A stretch of DNA of 64,000 nt from Candidatus Delongbacteria bacterium (lineage in GTDB: Bacteria; CAIWAD01), in contig JACKCN010000003.1 in NCBI GenBank assembly GCA_020634015.1, positions 186,001-250,000 of the forward strand. The letters run 5' to 3'. The position numbers and the translations under genes are program-made. Shown piece by piece: positions 19,572 to 29,155 of this stretch. The notes below the pieces were generated by a model that saw only the letters and a list, made by a program, of their open reading frames with translations, did no database searches and had not been told where the DNA came from. Positions within the stretch are counted from its first letter, which is position 1. Every line of letters starts with the position of its first letter.

Positions 19572-19893
19572 GGCTGGGCACCGCAGTACGCCAGCCCGCA
19601 CTCTCCATCCCCCGGATATCTTTGCCCGCCGAGGCTCGCCCCTGGGATCCCGCTGCCCGCCCACAGCTTGGAAATCCGGCCTCTCCTCGTGTCCCGCAAC
19701 TGGAACGGCGCCCTGAGATGATCCTGCCGGCAGCAGGCAGTGCTTGCGGCGCTGACGCGGGAGCGGGAGCTTGTGTGTCACCCACGGCCTGCAGCCGATT
19801 CCCCTTCCCGGGACCTCGTGGCGTGGACCACCGGTCGGGCCATCCGATCCGCCGCGAACCGTTCGCGGCAGGAGTGGCCCCGGGAGAGCCGCC
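19572..19893. other. Intergenic region without a supported gene
   Basis: No open frame here has a ribosome-binding site or a recognisable product. The last 20 nt contain a GGGAGAG element for the following radical SAM gene. I see no strong hairpin or repeat. Confidence 0.6.
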
Positions 19894-21393
19894 ATGCGTT
19901 GTCTGCTGATCAATCCGGAATTTCCCGACACCTTCTGGAGCTTCCGTCACGCCATTTCCTTCACCCGACGCAAGACGGCCCTGCCGCCCCTCGGTCTGCT
20001 GACCATGGCGGCGCTGCTGCCTGCCCAGTGGCCCATGCGATTGGTGGACCTGAACATCCGACCTCTCTCGGAGGCCGATCTGGCCTGGGCCGAGCTCGTG
20101 TTCATCGGTGCCATGAGCGTACAGCGTGATTCAGCCCTGCATGCCATCGAGCGCTGCAAGACGGCCGGACTGCGAGTGGTGGGCGGCGGACCGCTCTTCA
20201 CCATGGAGCCGGAACTCTTTCCCGCGGTGGATCATCTGGTGCTGGGAGAAGCCGAGCTGAGTCTGGCTCCCTTCCTGGCGGACCTGGAGGCCGGAACCGC
20301 CCGGCGCATGTATCACCCGACGGGCTTCGCCGATCTGGAGCACTCACCGCTTCCGCTCTGGGAACTGGCCGAGCTGGATGGCTACATGACCGCCTCGATC
20401 CAGAGTTCGCGCGGCTGTCCCTTCGACTGTGATTTCTGCAACGTGACCAGCCTGCTGGGGCGCAAGCCGCGCCAGAAGACCACGGCCCAGGTGCTGGCCG
20501 AACTGGACCGGCTCTGGGACCTGGGCTGGCGCAAGGGTGTGTTCTTCGTGGATGACAACTTCATCGGCAACCGGCCGCGCATCCTGCGGGACCTGCTGCC
20601 CGCGCTGGTCGACTGGCGGATGAACGGGCCTTCAGGACAACCACGCAAGGGCATGCCCTTCAATACCCAGGTCTCGATCAATCTGGCCGATGACGCCACG
20701 CTGATGGCCCTGATGGCCGCCGCGGGCTTCGACACGGTGTTCATCGGGCTGGAAACACCCGAGGACGACGCCCTTGCCGAATGCGGCAAGCGCCAGAACA
20801 CGGGCCGCGACATGGTGGCCGACACCCAGCGCATCCAGCGGGCGGGCATGCAGGTTCAGGGCGGATTCATCGTGGGCTTCGACAACGACAGTCCCGGTGT
20901 GTTCCAGCGCCAGATCGACCTGATCCAGCGCTCGGGCATCGTCACGGCCATGGTCGGGCTGCTGCAGGCCCCTCCGGGCACAAGGCTGCACGCGCGCATG
21001 CGGGCGGCTGGGCGCATCCTCAGCGAGGACTACGGCAACAATGTGGACGGGCGCACCAACATCCTGCCGCTGACGGCATCGGACTCCCTGCGCGACAACT
21101 ACCGCGCGCTGATGCTGCACCTGTACAAACCGAAAGTGTATTACGCGCGCGTGCGTACCTTCCTCAGGGAAATGAAACGCCCCAGCGTGCGCGCCCCGCT
21201 GGATCTGGATCGCGGCACCGCCTTCCTGCGCAGCCTCTGGCGACTGGGCGTGCTGGGACGCGAACGCTTCCACTTCTGGCGGCTGCTGCGCTGGACCCTC
21301 TTCCACCGCCCGCGCTCGATGCAGCTGGCCGTGACGCTGGCGATCTACGGCCATCACTTCCGCCGGGTCTGCGACACCCATCTCCGGGCCTGA
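19894..21393 (+). CDS. B12-binding radical SAM protein with DUF4070-like C-terminus
   Basis: A 499-residue enzyme with an N-terminal cobalamin-binding Rossmann domain (starting MRCLLINPEFPDTFWSFRHA), then a radical SAM barrel with the 4Fe-4S motif C175-x3-C179-x2-C182 (RGCPFDCDFCN), and a C-terminal part resembling DUF4070 (about residues 385-495). Enzymes of this class use S-adenosylmethionine radicals and methylcobalamin to methylate unreactive carbon atoms. The hopanoid C-2 methylase HpnP has the same architecture, but no hopanoid gene lies nearby, so I do not assign it. The ATG at 19894 has GGGAGAG upstream; the earlier in-frame start gives no domain sequence. Confidence 0.85.
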   Translation: MRCLLINPEFPDTFWSFRHAISFTRRKTALPPLGLLTMAALLPAQWPMRLVDLNIRPLSEADLAWAELVFIGAMSVQRDSALHAIERCKTAGLRVVGGGPLFTMEPELFPAVDHLVLGEAELSLAPFLADLEAGTARRMYHPTGFADLEHSPLPLWELAELDGYMTASIQSSRGCPFDCDFCNVTSLLGRKPRQKTTAQVLAELDRLWDLGWRKGVFFVDDNFIGNRPRILRDLLPALVDWRMNGPSGQPRKGMPFNTQVSINLADDATLMALMAAAGFDTVFIGLETPEDDALAECGKRQNTGRDMVADTQRIQRAGMQVQGGFIVGFDNDSPGVFQRQIDLIQRSGIVTAMVGLLQAPPGTRLHARMRAAGRILSEDYGNNVDGRTNILPLTASDSLRDNYRALMLHLYKPKVYYARVRTFLREMKRPSVRAPLDLDRGTAFLRSLWRLGVLGRERFHFWRLLRWTLFHRPRSMQLAVTLAIYGHHFRRVCDTHLRA

Positions 21394-21498
21394 GCAACGT
21401 GAGCCTTGCGATTCCCGCATCCATTTCCTGATGAGTCGCCCGGGGACGCGGCACTTCCTATGTTGGGGCTGTCCCGCACATTCAGCTCCGGAGTCCTC

Positions 21499-23289
21499 AT
21501 GCCTGTCTTCCTGCGCACCCTGCTGGCCCTCCTGCTTCTGGCGGGAAGTGCACCAGCCCAGTTCCTCAGTGACCATCTGGCCCATCCCGAGCGCAACATC
21601 TCCTATGTGGACAGTTGCGCGCGTTTCTGGATGCCCACCTGGGACCCGGTCCAGGGCGGCTTCTACACCAACATCGATCGTACGGGACAGGTGATCAGTG
21701 CCTGGGGGCGCAACAAGAACCTGCTGACCCAGACCCGCAACGCCTACGGACTGGTGCGGGCCTTCCAGCTCACGGGTGAACAGAGCTACCTGGATCGCGC
21801 TCACGAGGCGCTGGTCTGGATGCTGGCACACGCCTGGGACACCGCCAACGGCGGAGGCTGGGTCAGTTCGCTGGGCGAGAACGGCCTGCCCACCTCGCCC
21901 AACGACAGCCGCAGCGCCTTTGACGCGCACTACGCCTTGCTGGGGCTGGCGGCCTATGTGGAGGCGACGGGAGACCCCGAGATGCTGGCGGCCCTGCTGG
22001 CGGGCATCGAGCACCTGGAAGCGCATTTCTGGGACGATCGACCCGGACTGGAAGGCTACTGGGATCACACCAACAGCAGCAACGGCAATCCGGGCGGCAA
22101 GAGCTTCAACGCCACCGTGGACGCGGTGACGACCCATGTGCTGCTGATGGACCTGATGACCGGCGAGCCCCAGTACCGCCAGCGCCTGCAGACCCTTGCC
22201 GGGCAGATGGTGTCACATCTGGTGGCGTCGATGCCCGCGCAGGCCATCGGCTTCGTCGAGGAATACAACCCCGACTGGCAGCCCGACAACGGCGAGACCA
22301 TGACCATCATGGGCCATGTGCTGAAGACCGCCTGGTGTCTGGGCCGCACCTACCGGCTGGATGGCAATCCGCAATGGCTTGATGCGTCCCATACTCTCTT
22401 CGATAACGTCTGGGATCTGGGCTACGACCATGAATATGGTGGCCCGTACAAGGACTTCAACCGTGTCACGGGCCAGATGCTGATGTGGAGCAATCCGGAC
22501 ACGGCCAAGGCCTGGTGGCAGATGGAGCAGGCCGTGGTGGCCGGACTGATGCTGAATGGCCTGTCCGAGGACGAACGCCAGCTGCAGATGGCCGACGAGA
22601 CCCTGGTGTTCTTCATGGACCATTTCGTCGACCCCGTCTACGGCGAGATCTACGAGAACCGCACCATCCGGGGCAATGAGACATGGGGCCTGAACAAGGG
22701 CGGCGGCGGCAAGGCGGGTTATCATTCCATCGAGACGGGCTACTACGCCTACCTCTACGGCAAGCTGCTGCTGCACGGCGACCCGGCCACGCTGCGCTAC
22801 CGCTTCGTGTCGGCGGAACTGGAGCGCAACATCCGGCTGACACCGATCGCCATCGAAGAGGGAGAGCTGCAGATCGCCCAGATCCTGCACGAAGGCGAGC
22901 CGTGGACGGACTTCGATCCGCTGGAACGCACCCTGCACATTCCCGCGGGCAATGGGGGCGAGTTCGAGGTCGTCTTCCAGCGCGCGGGAACCGGACTGCC
23001 GGCCCCCGACGGCCGCGGACTTCCCGGCGCGATCACGCTCTCGGCGGGCCAGCCCAATCCCTTCAACCCGAGCACGCGCCTGAGTTTCACCCTGGCCCAT
23101 GCAGGCCAGGCTCGCCTGTGCGTCTACAACCTGGCGGGCCAGCGGGTGGCAACCCTGCTCGAGGGCCCCACCGCCGCGGGATCCCACGAGCTGCGCTTCG
23201 ACGCGGGCCATCTGCCCTCGGGACTCTACTTCGTCAGTCTGGAAGCCCTGGGCCAGTGCCGCACGCGCAAGCTCAGCCTGGTGCGCTGA
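21499..23289 (+). CDS. Exported AGE-fold epimerase/isomerase with C-terminal sorting domain
   Basis: A 596-residue protein with a signal peptide (cleavage likely after APAQ near residue 21). The main part (about 25-440) is an N-acylglucosamine-2-epimerase/cellobiose-2-epimerase-like alpha6/alpha6 barrel with landmarks FWMPTWDPVQGGFYTNIDR, NKNLLTQTRNAYGLVRAF, WVSSLGENG, and a late HSIETGYYAYLYGKLLL. The C-terminus (PNPFNPSTRLSF, VYNLAGQRVATL, LPSGLYFVSL) is the module used for type IX-like secretion or cell-surface attachment. The enzyme probably isomerises sugars outside the inner membrane, which is uncommon because most AGE enzymes are cytoplasmic. The ATG at 21499 leads directly into the signal peptide. 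Confidence 0.85.
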   Translation: MPVFLRTLLALLLLAGSAPAQFLSDHLAHPERNISYVDSCARFWMPTWDPVQGGFYTNIDRTGQVISAWGRNKNLLTQTRNAYGLVRAFQLTGEQSYLDRAHEALVWMLAHAWDTANGGGWVSSLGENGLPTSPNDSRSAFDAHYALLGLAAYVEATGDPEMLAALLAGIEHLEAHFWDDRPGLEGYWDHTNSSNGNPGGKSFNATVDAVTTHVLLMDLMTGEPQYRQRLQTLAGQMVSHLVASMPAQAIGFVEEYNPDWQPDNGETMTIMGHVLKTAWCLGRTYRLDGNPQWLDASHTLFDNVWDLGYDHEYGGPYKDFNRVTGQMLMWSNPDTAKAWWQMEQAVVAGLMLNGLSEDERQLQMADETLVFFMDHFVDPVYGEIYENRTIRGNETWGLNKGGGGKAGYHSIETGYYAYLYGKLLLHGDPATLRYRFVSAELERNIRLTPIAIEEGELQIAQILHEGEPWTDFDPLERTLHIPAGNGGEFEVVFQRAGTGLPAPDGRGLPGAITLSAGQPNPFNPSTRLSFTLAHAGQARLCVYNLAGQRVATLLEGPTAAGSHELRFDAGHLPSGLYFVSLEALGQCRTRKLSLVR

Positions 23290-23406
23290 GCGGGGCCATC
23301 GCGCCTGCCCGGATCCTTGTTCGCAGTGTTCAATTCTGGGCGAGCATCCGCGAACTCACCATCGACATGTTGACGAATCCTTCACGGACGTGACGGGATT
23401 CTCGAC

Positions 23407-23442
23407 CCGGGCCGCTTCGGGCGGGCGGCCCGGATTTTGCTT
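23407..23442 (+). terminator. Probable intrinsic terminator after the epimerase gene
   Basis: A 9-bp stem (CCGGGCCGC with GCGGCCCGG) with a 9-nt loop is followed by ATTTTGCTTT. It lies 118 nt after the epimerase stop and just ahead of the next gene, whose start is at 23481. Confidence 0.6.
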
Positions 23443-23480
23443 TGGCGAGGTGTTTTCCCCCATCATCCATGAGGACATCC

Positions 23481-25487
23481 ATGCGCACACTGCTTGCCCC
23501 ATCGCTGGTCACCCTGCTGCTTGCCGGAGCGGGACGGACCGCGGATCTGCCCATGTCGACCGATTCTGCCATGCACCAGCCGAGACCGAACCAGACACTC
23601 AATGGCGATGCGGACCAGCGTCCCGCCAACGACAGCCCGCGCGACAACCGCACTCTGTGCGACAACGCGGTGGTGCTGTCCTGCAACGAGGTGTTCAATG
23701 GCTCGTCGGCCCTGTCCCAGAACGGCGACACCTGGTCCAACTACTGTTTCAGCGGCGACACGGGCCCCGAGGTCATCCACGTCCTCGAGCACGGTGGCGG
23801 CCCGCTGACCCTGACATTGAACAGCGGCGACTCCAGCCAGCTGGACCTGATCCTGCTGGGCGGCTGTGATGAGGCCGATTGTCTGGCCATGCCCTGGCTG
23901 GTGGGCAGCAGCGAGAGCATTTCCGGCAGTTACCCTGCGGGCACGTATCACGTGGTCGTTGACGCCTATGGCTGGGATGGCCAGCCCTTCACCTACACCC
24001 TGGAAACCAGCTGCCTGGGCAATGTGGACCTCTGCGCCAACGCCATTCCCCTGCTCTGCGGCAGCACGGTGGTGGGCTCCAGCGACGATTCGCAGAACGG
24101 CAATGCCTGGAGCAGCTACTGTTTCAGCGGCGACAGCGGCCCCGAAGTGATCTACTCGCTGGAGCACCCGGGCGGACCGCTGAATCTGCAGCTCAGTTCC
24201 ACCGACAGCGAACAGCTGGACCTGATTCTGCTGGGCAGCTGCGACAGCCAGGACTGCCTGGCCATGCCCTGGCTGGTGGGCAGCGACGAGACCATTTCCG
24301 GCGACTATCCCGCGGGCACGTATCACGTGGTCGTGGATGCCTACGGCTGGAATGGGCAGCCCTTCACCTTCGAGCTGAGCGCCATCTGCCCGGGCGAGGC
24401 CGACTACTGCGCCAGCGCGATTCCCCTGGGCTGCGATGAGCTGGCTTTCGGCAACTCGGAGCAATCGCAGAACGGCAATCTCTGGGGCGAGTACTGCTTC
24501 AGCGGCGAGAGCGCTCCGGAAGTGATTTACGTGCTCAATCACCCGGGCGGCCTGCTGGACCTCAGTCTCAGTTCCGAGGACAGCAACCAGCTGGACCTGA
24601 TCCTGCTGGGCAGCTGCGACCCGGCCGACTGTCTGGCCATGCCCTGGCTGATCGGCAGCAGCGAGAGCATTTCGGGCGTCTATCCGGCGGGCGAGTACTA
24701 CGTGGTCGTGGACGCCTTCAACTGGAACGGGCTGCCCTTCAGCTTCGCCCTGCGCTCCGGCCCTTGCATCGATGGGCTGGAGTGTCACCACGGCAGCAGT
24801 TCGCTGCTGCTGAGCCTGCCCGACATCAATGGCATCGCGCTGGAGTATTACCAGCTCTTCGTGCCTGCGACCGCCGGTGTGCTGGGCCAGGTGACCCTCA
24901 ACCTGAACACCAGTGCATTTCCGGATCACGCGGGCGTGCTGAGCCTGAGCGTGCTGCACGCCGACGGTCTGGGGCAACCCACCCTGCTGCAGGGGCAACT
25001 GGACGTGGACACCGATCTGCTGCTTGACGGCTACAACGATTTTGACATGAGCGGTCTCGGGTACGCCGTGACGCCCGGCCAGGATTTCAGCATCGGGCTG
25101 AGCTTCACCGGAGATGGCCCCGCCGACCGGATCGGCTTTTATGCCGGCGAACCCGGTGGCTACGACGGATTCAGTTCGTTCTACGATGGCGTGAGCTACG
25201 ATTCCTGGTGGGCCAATGGCGGTGAGCTGTACGACGAGCTGAATCTGTGCATGCTCGTGTTCACCGCGCCCTGTCCGCCCAGGCCCATGTCGGTGGAGCC
25301 CAGTGGCAGCGACATCATGCTCAGCTGGACGCCCGACAGTGGCCAGATCCGCATCGAAGCCTCCCTGGATGCCTATGCGGGCTTCCTGCCCCTGGCCACC
25401 GTGGACGCCAGCCTGGGCAGCTGGACCGACGCCAACGCTTTGGGAGCGCCTCATCGTTTCTACCGGATCGTGCATATCTGCAACTGA
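23481..25487 (+). CDS. Exported protein with three 125-residue repeats and a fibronectin-like end
   Basis: A 668-residue secreted protein with a signal peptide (cleavage near residue 18). The ATG at 23481 follows GAGGA. Three cysteine-containing units start at about residues 60, 185 and 310, each 125 residues long, with shared landmarks WSNYCFSGDTGPEVI, LDLILLGSCD, DCLAMPWLVGS and YPAGTYHVVVDAYGWNGQPF. The pattern is like the beta-sandwich pre-peptidase C-terminal fold. A fourth, different domain follows (about 430-590), and the last 75 residues resemble a fibronectin type III segment (MLSWTPDSGQIRIEAS). No catalytic site is visible; a structural or binding role at the surface is likely. It lacks the PNPFNP tail of its neighbours. 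Confidence 0.75.
   Translation: MRTLLAPSLVTLLLAGAGRTADLPMSTDSAMHQPRPNQTLNGDADQRPANDSPRDNRTLCDNAVVLSCNEVFNGSSALSQNGDTWSNYCFSGDTGPEVIHVLEHGGGPLTLTLNSGDSSQLDLILLGGCDEADCLAMPWLVGSSESISGSYPAGTYHVVVDAYGWDGQPFTYTLETSCLGNVDLCANAIPLLCGSTVVGSSDDSQNGNAWSSYCFSGDSGPEVIYSLEHPGGPLNLQLSSTDSEQLDLILLGSCDSQDCLAMPWLVGSDETISGDYPAGTYHVVVDAYGWNGQPFTFELSAICPGEADYCASAIPLGCDELAFGNSEQSQNGNLWGEYCFSGESAPEVIYVLNHPGGLLDLSLSSEDSNQLDLILLGSCDPADCLAMPWLIGSSESISGVYPAGEYYVVVDAFNWNGLPFSFALRSGPCIDGLECHHGSSSLLLSLPDINGIALEYYQLFVPATAGVLGQVTLNLNTSAFPDHAGVLSLSVLHADGLGQPTLLQGQLDVDTDLLLDGYNDFDMSGLGYAVTPGQDFSIGLSFTGDGPADRIGFYAGEPGGYDGFSSFYDGVSYDSWWANGGELYDELNLCMLVFTAPCPPRPMSVEPSGSDIMLSWTPDSGQIRIEASLDAYAGFLPLATVDASLGSWTDANALGAPHRFYRIVHICN
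23658..24767 (+). repeat. Three in-frame tandem repeats of 375 nt
   Basis: Units begin at 23658, 24033 and 24408, exactly 375 nt apart, each starting with a TGC codon in a CxxAIPL-like context. Long stretches are nearly identical in DNA, for instance around CCATGCCCTGGCT and ACGTATCACGTGGTCGT, which indicates recent duplication or gene conversion. Confidence 0.9.
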
Positions 25488-25513
25488 TCGCTCATGACAC
25501 AGGATTCTGATGA

Positions 25514-25545
25514 AAGGGCACCCCGCGGGGTGCCCTTCTGTCTTT
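25514..25545 (+). terminator. Strong intrinsic terminator
   Basis: An 11-bp perfect stem (AAGGGCACCCC with GGGGTGCCCTT) with only GC between the arms (the effective loop uses the top pairs), followed by CTGTCTTTC, 26 nt after the stop of the repeat protein. Confidence 0.85.
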
Positions 25546-25656
25546 CACGGATCGCGCACTCCGGAATTTCGTTGCACCCGGCCTGACCGGGGTGTATCAT
25601 GGTGCAGCTTCCGCCGCAACAGGAAGCAGGTACACGATACCAGTGCGGAGGTGAGC

Positions 25657-27477
25657 ATGCTCCCTGTCGATTTTCTGAAGAACGTGATCCGCAACGCATG
25701 TCGAGACGCGGCTGCGCCTTGCGTTCGCACGGCCCGGCATGTCCTGGCGATTCTCCTGCTGCTGTCGATCCTTCCTGCACATGCCGCCACGCGACAGGCA
25801 CATCGGATGGGCACCGGTTCGGGCTATCTGGACAATCAGGATGCCGTGGAGATCGGGCGTGAGCAGCAACTGGCGGATTCGCTGGGCGACTGGTTCCATG
25901 GAGGATGTTCGTGGCGAAAGGTGCAGAAGCATTCCCGCGGCGAGCCGATGGACTGGACGCGCACGGATGCATGGGTCGACAGTGTGCGCGCGCATGGCAG
26001 GAGCATTCTGCTGGGACTGTATGGCACACCCTCCTGGGCGCGACCGGTTGAGTTTCAGGTGCGGGATCCGGAACAGGACAATGATCCGTCCCGATACGCC
26101 GCTGCTCCCTCCCGCTCACATCTGCAGGACTGGGCACACTTCTGCGCACGGGCTGCGGCCCGCTATTCGGCGCGAGGCGTGCATCACTACGAGATCTGGA
26201 ATGAGCCCAATGCCCAGGGCTTCTTCACCACCAATGATTCGTCCGCGCACTATCCCGAATTGCTGCGGATCGCCGCGGACTCGATTCGCAGCGTGGATCC
26301 AGACGCCTTCATCGTGACGGGCGGAATGCAACCCATCCCCTGGAGTCGCATCGATTCGACCATGACCCTGTTGGGGGATTCCATTTACGTTCGCACCTCG
26401 TTCAAGGATTCCAGTCTGAGCTCACGGGACTGGTTGCTGCGTCTGTACGACTGGAGCCGGGATCCCGTGCTGAATCCTGAAGGCCACGATATCCGCGAGT
26501 CCTTCGATGCGGTGGCCTACCACCCCTACGCCTTCTTCGACTGGCGCAGTGGACCCGCCCACTGGCATGAGTATGGGCCACTGGCCGACTATCCAGTGAC
26601 GGCAGATGGTTTCGGGCCTCATTCCAGACAGTCCCTGTTTCTGTATACGAAAAACCTCCACAACATCATGCGGGCCAATCAGGACGGTGCCAAGCAGATC
26701 TGGGGCAGTGAATTCGGTCTGCCGACCGGTGCGCTGAAGTACCGGAACATTCCGGAAAACTGGCCCGACCCGGCGCTTTACGACTCGACCTTCGGTGCCA
26801 CAATCTGGTTCTCCAATCCAGCCATGGAAACCTTGCAGGCCGCCTGGGTGAATGACTACATGTCACAGTGGCTGGCCTGGGATTTCACGGGTCCTTTGAT
26901 CTGGTTCAGCATCCGGGACCGGGTCCCGGGAAAAGTCTGGAACAAACCCTGGATGCGCTATTCCGGGGGGTACGACTGGTACGGCTTCGCGCGCAATCTG
27001 GACTGGTCACTCAAACCGGCGTACACCGAGCTGCGCAACTGGGCCACGGGGCGGGCAAAGTATCACATCGGAGAAGGCCCGGAGTTCGATCATCAGCGCT
27101 GGTCAACCCCGCTGGCCACGCTCATTCGGGCCAGCGCCGCCCACCAGGACACGGTGCGGATCTGGTTTCATGAAAGAGATTCAGCCTGCGACACGGTGGA
27201 CTTCAGCCAGCTTGATTTCAGTACGCTGGATGCGCGGTCGCCGTTCTGCTGTCTCGAGTTGAGGGGAGCGGGGCCGGAGCGCAAGGATGGGGGCAACGAT
27301 GGCCAGGATTGTGTCCGCTTGCGGGTCCGGGGAAATCTGGATCTGGAGGGGCGCTTCGATCTGGTGCTGTCCGATCTGTGTGTCGAACAGGATGGCCCCG
27401 GGCGACTGTCGGCGTTCATTGCACCGCGCACGGTCGTGATCGACCGCTGCCGTTTCGTACCGCTCTCCGAGCCGTGA
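25657..27477 (+). CDS. Exported glycoside hydrolase, clan GH-A type
   Basis: A 606-residue protein with a long N-terminal signal region (hydrophobic core near residues 28-42, AHAA cleavage site). The body is a TIM-barrel hydrolase: EIWNEPNAQGF holds the likely acid/base Glu183 in the NEP motif, and KQIWGSEFGLPTG holds the likely nucleophile Glu352. This NEP-type site and SILLGLYGTPSWARP place it in clan GH-A, closest by eye to GH39/GH5-like enzymes, but the family and substrate cannot be fixed. The ATG at 25657 follows an excellent GGAGGTGA. The C-terminal ~100 residues form a separate beta-rich part without a sorting tail. Confidence 0.75.
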   Translation: MLPVDFLKNVIRNACRDAAAPCVRTARHVLAILLLLSILPAHAATRQAHRMGTGSGYLDNQDAVEIGREQQLADSLGDWFHGGCSWRKVQKHSRGEPMDWTRTDAWVDSVRAHGRSILLGLYGTPSWARPVEFQVRDPEQDNDPSRYAAAPSRSHLQDWAHFCARAAARYSARGVHHYEIWNEPNAQGFFTTNDSSAHYPELLRIAADSIRSVDPDAFIVTGGMQPIPWSRIDSTMTLLGDSIYVRTSFKDSSLSSRDWLLRLYDWSRDPVLNPEGHDIRESFDAVAYHPYAFFDWRSGPAHWHEYGPLADYPVTADGFGPHSRQSLFLYTKNLHNIMRANQDGAKQIWGSEFGLPTGALKYRNIPENWPDPALYDSTFGATIWFSNPAMETLQAAWVNDYMSQWLAWDFTGPLIWFSIRDRVPGKVWNKPWMRYSGGYDWYGFARNLDWSLKPAYTELRNWATGRAKYHIGEGPEFDHQRWSTPLATLIRASAAHQDTVRIWFHERDSACDTVDFSQLDFSTLDARSPFCCLELRGAGPERKDGGNDGQDCVRLRVRGNLDLEGRFDLVLSDLCVEQDGPGRLSAFIAPRTVVIDRCRFVPLSEP

Positions 27478-27659
27478 TCCGCAGCATGCAGAACGAACGG
27501 AACCTGCTCCTTGCCGCCATGAAGCGAACTGTCGTGGGTGGCGCTTGACCTGCCCGGAAGGCACGATGCAGAATCCTGCCTGAACCGCTTGCCGGCTCCG
27601 GCGCGGCAAGCCGCAGCGCTCACCGGATGGCGATCACCGCGTTGCCGACTCCCACGGGA

Positions 27660-28547
27660 TCAGAGCTGCAGGAGGCGCGGCAATCCACTGCTGGCCAGGG
27701 CATTGCGACCCCATGTCAGACTCACTCCGGGCACGCTCTGGTCCTGGCGCGTATTCCGGACCAGCACGAAAATCGACAGCTCCAGGCGGGATGCGGGAGA
27801 CCAGTGACCCAGCAGGGCTCCCATCGGGCCACTCTGGAAGGCATGCTGCAGCTCACTGGCCAGATGATGATGGCGCACGACGCCCGCGCCGACTTCCAAT
27901 CGCCAACCTGTGGCAGGCATCCAGTCGCCGTGAGCCAACAGGCTTGCACGGTGGAATCCGGCTCCACTCTCGCAATGCGCCGCCAGAATTCCGGCCCGGG
28001 AGCCTGCACCTTTCAGCGCAATCCAGTCCAGCCGTTGTGTGAACAGGCCGCCCCAGTGTCTGTGCGTGGGATACTCAAGATCCAGCAGGGCGTTGCCACT
28101 GAGTCCGTGGTAGCCATTCTGCAGTGATTGGCCGCCCAGGTCGCCTCGAGCCGCGAGACCCAGCCCCATGGTCCAGGCCAGAGATTGGCTGTGCCACAGG
28201 GAGTTCTCGAGCTGAACGAATCCCAGATCCGTGCGGGTGCCCGAGAGTCGGTCGGTGAGGCAGTGCAGCGCCAGCCCCAGTTCAAGGGAGCGCTGCGGCG
28301 GCCCCCAGGCATGCCAGGCCGCCAGGGAAAAGGTCAGATGGTCATCCTGGGCCCGCCCGTGCCCTTCGCGCAGAAAGCGCAGCAGATCCACCGTGTCCTC
28401 GCGAAAGGTCAGCCCGGTCTGAGCCCCCGCGCCGTGGCAGGGCCGTGCCGGGCCCAGCACGAGACACGCGGCAAGCAGGAGACAGCCTGCCGCCTGAAGA
28501 AAGCGCCAGAACCGTGCGGGAGCCTCAATGGAACAGGCGTGGGGCAT
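27660..28547 (-). CDS. Exported protein, possible outer-membrane beta-barrel
   Basis: A protein of about 295 residues with a signal peptide (hydrophobic core FLQAAGCLLLAACLVLG, then GPARPCHGAGA). I use the ATG at 28547 because the longer frame would run into the stop of the gene upstream, which lies 14 nt away. The mature part has many alternating short strands (LTFSLAAWHAWG, SLELGLALHCL, SLAWTMGLGLAARG, LELSIFVLVRNT) and ends in SGLPRLLQL. This suggests a small outer-membrane barrel of unknown family. It is the last gene of a minus-strand run starting at the multicopper oxidase. Confidence 0.6.
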   Translation of the reverse strand: MPHACSIEAPARFWRFLQAAGCLLLAACLVLGPARPCHGAGAQTGLTFREDTVDLLRFLREGHGRAQDDHLTFSLAAWHAWGPPQRSLELGLALHCLTDRLSGTRTDLGFVQLENSLWHSQSLAWTMGLGLAARGDLGGQSLQNGYHGLSGNALLDLEYPTHRHWGGLFTQRLDWIALKGAGSRAGILAAHCESGAGFHRASLLAHGDWMPATGWRLEVGAGVVRHHHLASELQHAFQSGPMGALLGHWSPASRLELSIFVLVRNTRQDQSVPGVSLTWGRNALASSGLPRLLQL

Positions 28548-28561
28548 CGGGGGTCCGGAAC

Positions 28562-29101
28562 TCAGTCGCTGATCCTCAGGTCCTCGCTGCACACCAGGCT
28601 CACACGGGGGCCGAAACTGTCCAGGCCGGCCAGGGTGGCGTTGTGGTGAGCCACGATCTGACCCGCGCTGAGCACGCCGTTGTCCATGGTGGTGTGGGCG
28701 TCGGAGACCAGCACCACCGGGTAGCCATGGGCCAGTGCCGCGCGCACGGTGGAATCCACACAGTATTCACTTTGCAGGCCGCAGATGATCAGCCGCTGGA
28801 TGCCAGCCGCGTCCAGACCCTTCTTGAGGTCGGTCCCGTGGAACGAATCGGGGGTGGTCTTGCGCACGCGCGCGTCCCCGGGCAATGGCTGCAGGCGGCT
28901 GTCCAGCTGCCAACCCGGACTGCCCCAGCGCAGCAGCTCGTGATCCTCTTCGTGCTGGATCCAGAACACGGGCACACCAGCGGCGCGTGCCCTGACCGTC
29001 AGAGTGTTGATGCGCGATGTCAGCACTTCGGCGTCATGCACGGAATACTCTCCCGTGCAGAGTGCTTGCTGGACATCGATCACAAGGAGTGCGGTTTTCA
29101 T
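28562..29101 (-). CDS. Isochorismatase-family cysteine hydrolase
   Basis: A 179-residue protein with the complete catalytic triad of the isochorismatase/nicotinamidase superfamily: Asp9 in LLVIDVQ, Lys81 in VRKTTPDSF and Cys114 in SEYCVDST. These enzymes hydrolyse amides or vinyl ethers such as nicotinamide, carbamoylsarcosine or isochorismate; the substrate here is unknown. The ATG at 29101 follows GGGGAGG and begins directly at the first strand, so the longer frame to 29143 is rejected. It lies 54 nt after the sugar-epimerase-like gene. Confidence 0.9.
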   Translation of the reverse strand: MKTALLVIDVQQALCTGEYSVHDAEVLTSRINTLTVRARAAGVPVFWIQHEEDHELLRWGSPGWQLDSRLQPLPGDARVRKTTPDSFHGTDLKKGLDAAGIQRLIICGLQSEYCVDSTVRAALAHGYPVVLVSDAHTTMDNGVLSAGQIVAHHNATLAGLDSFGPRVSLVCSEDLRISD

Positions 29102-29155
29102 CGGGCCTCCCCAGATTTCATTGTGTTCCAGTCTGTTGTCCATTCCGGGCCCGGG

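Noticed and set aside
19894..21393. Naming the B12 radical SAM gene as hopanoid C-2 methylase (hpnP)
   Set aside because: The architecture fits, but no hopanoid genes are near and the family is broader than HpnP.
23658..24767. Tandem repeats as a possible CRISPR-like array
   Set aside because: The period is 375 nt, in frame and coding; there are no short repeats with unique spacers.
23463..25475. Long minus-strand frame opposite the triple-repeat protein
   Set aside because: It repeats the periodicity of the plus-strand repeats and has no signal peptide, ribosome-binding site or known domain.
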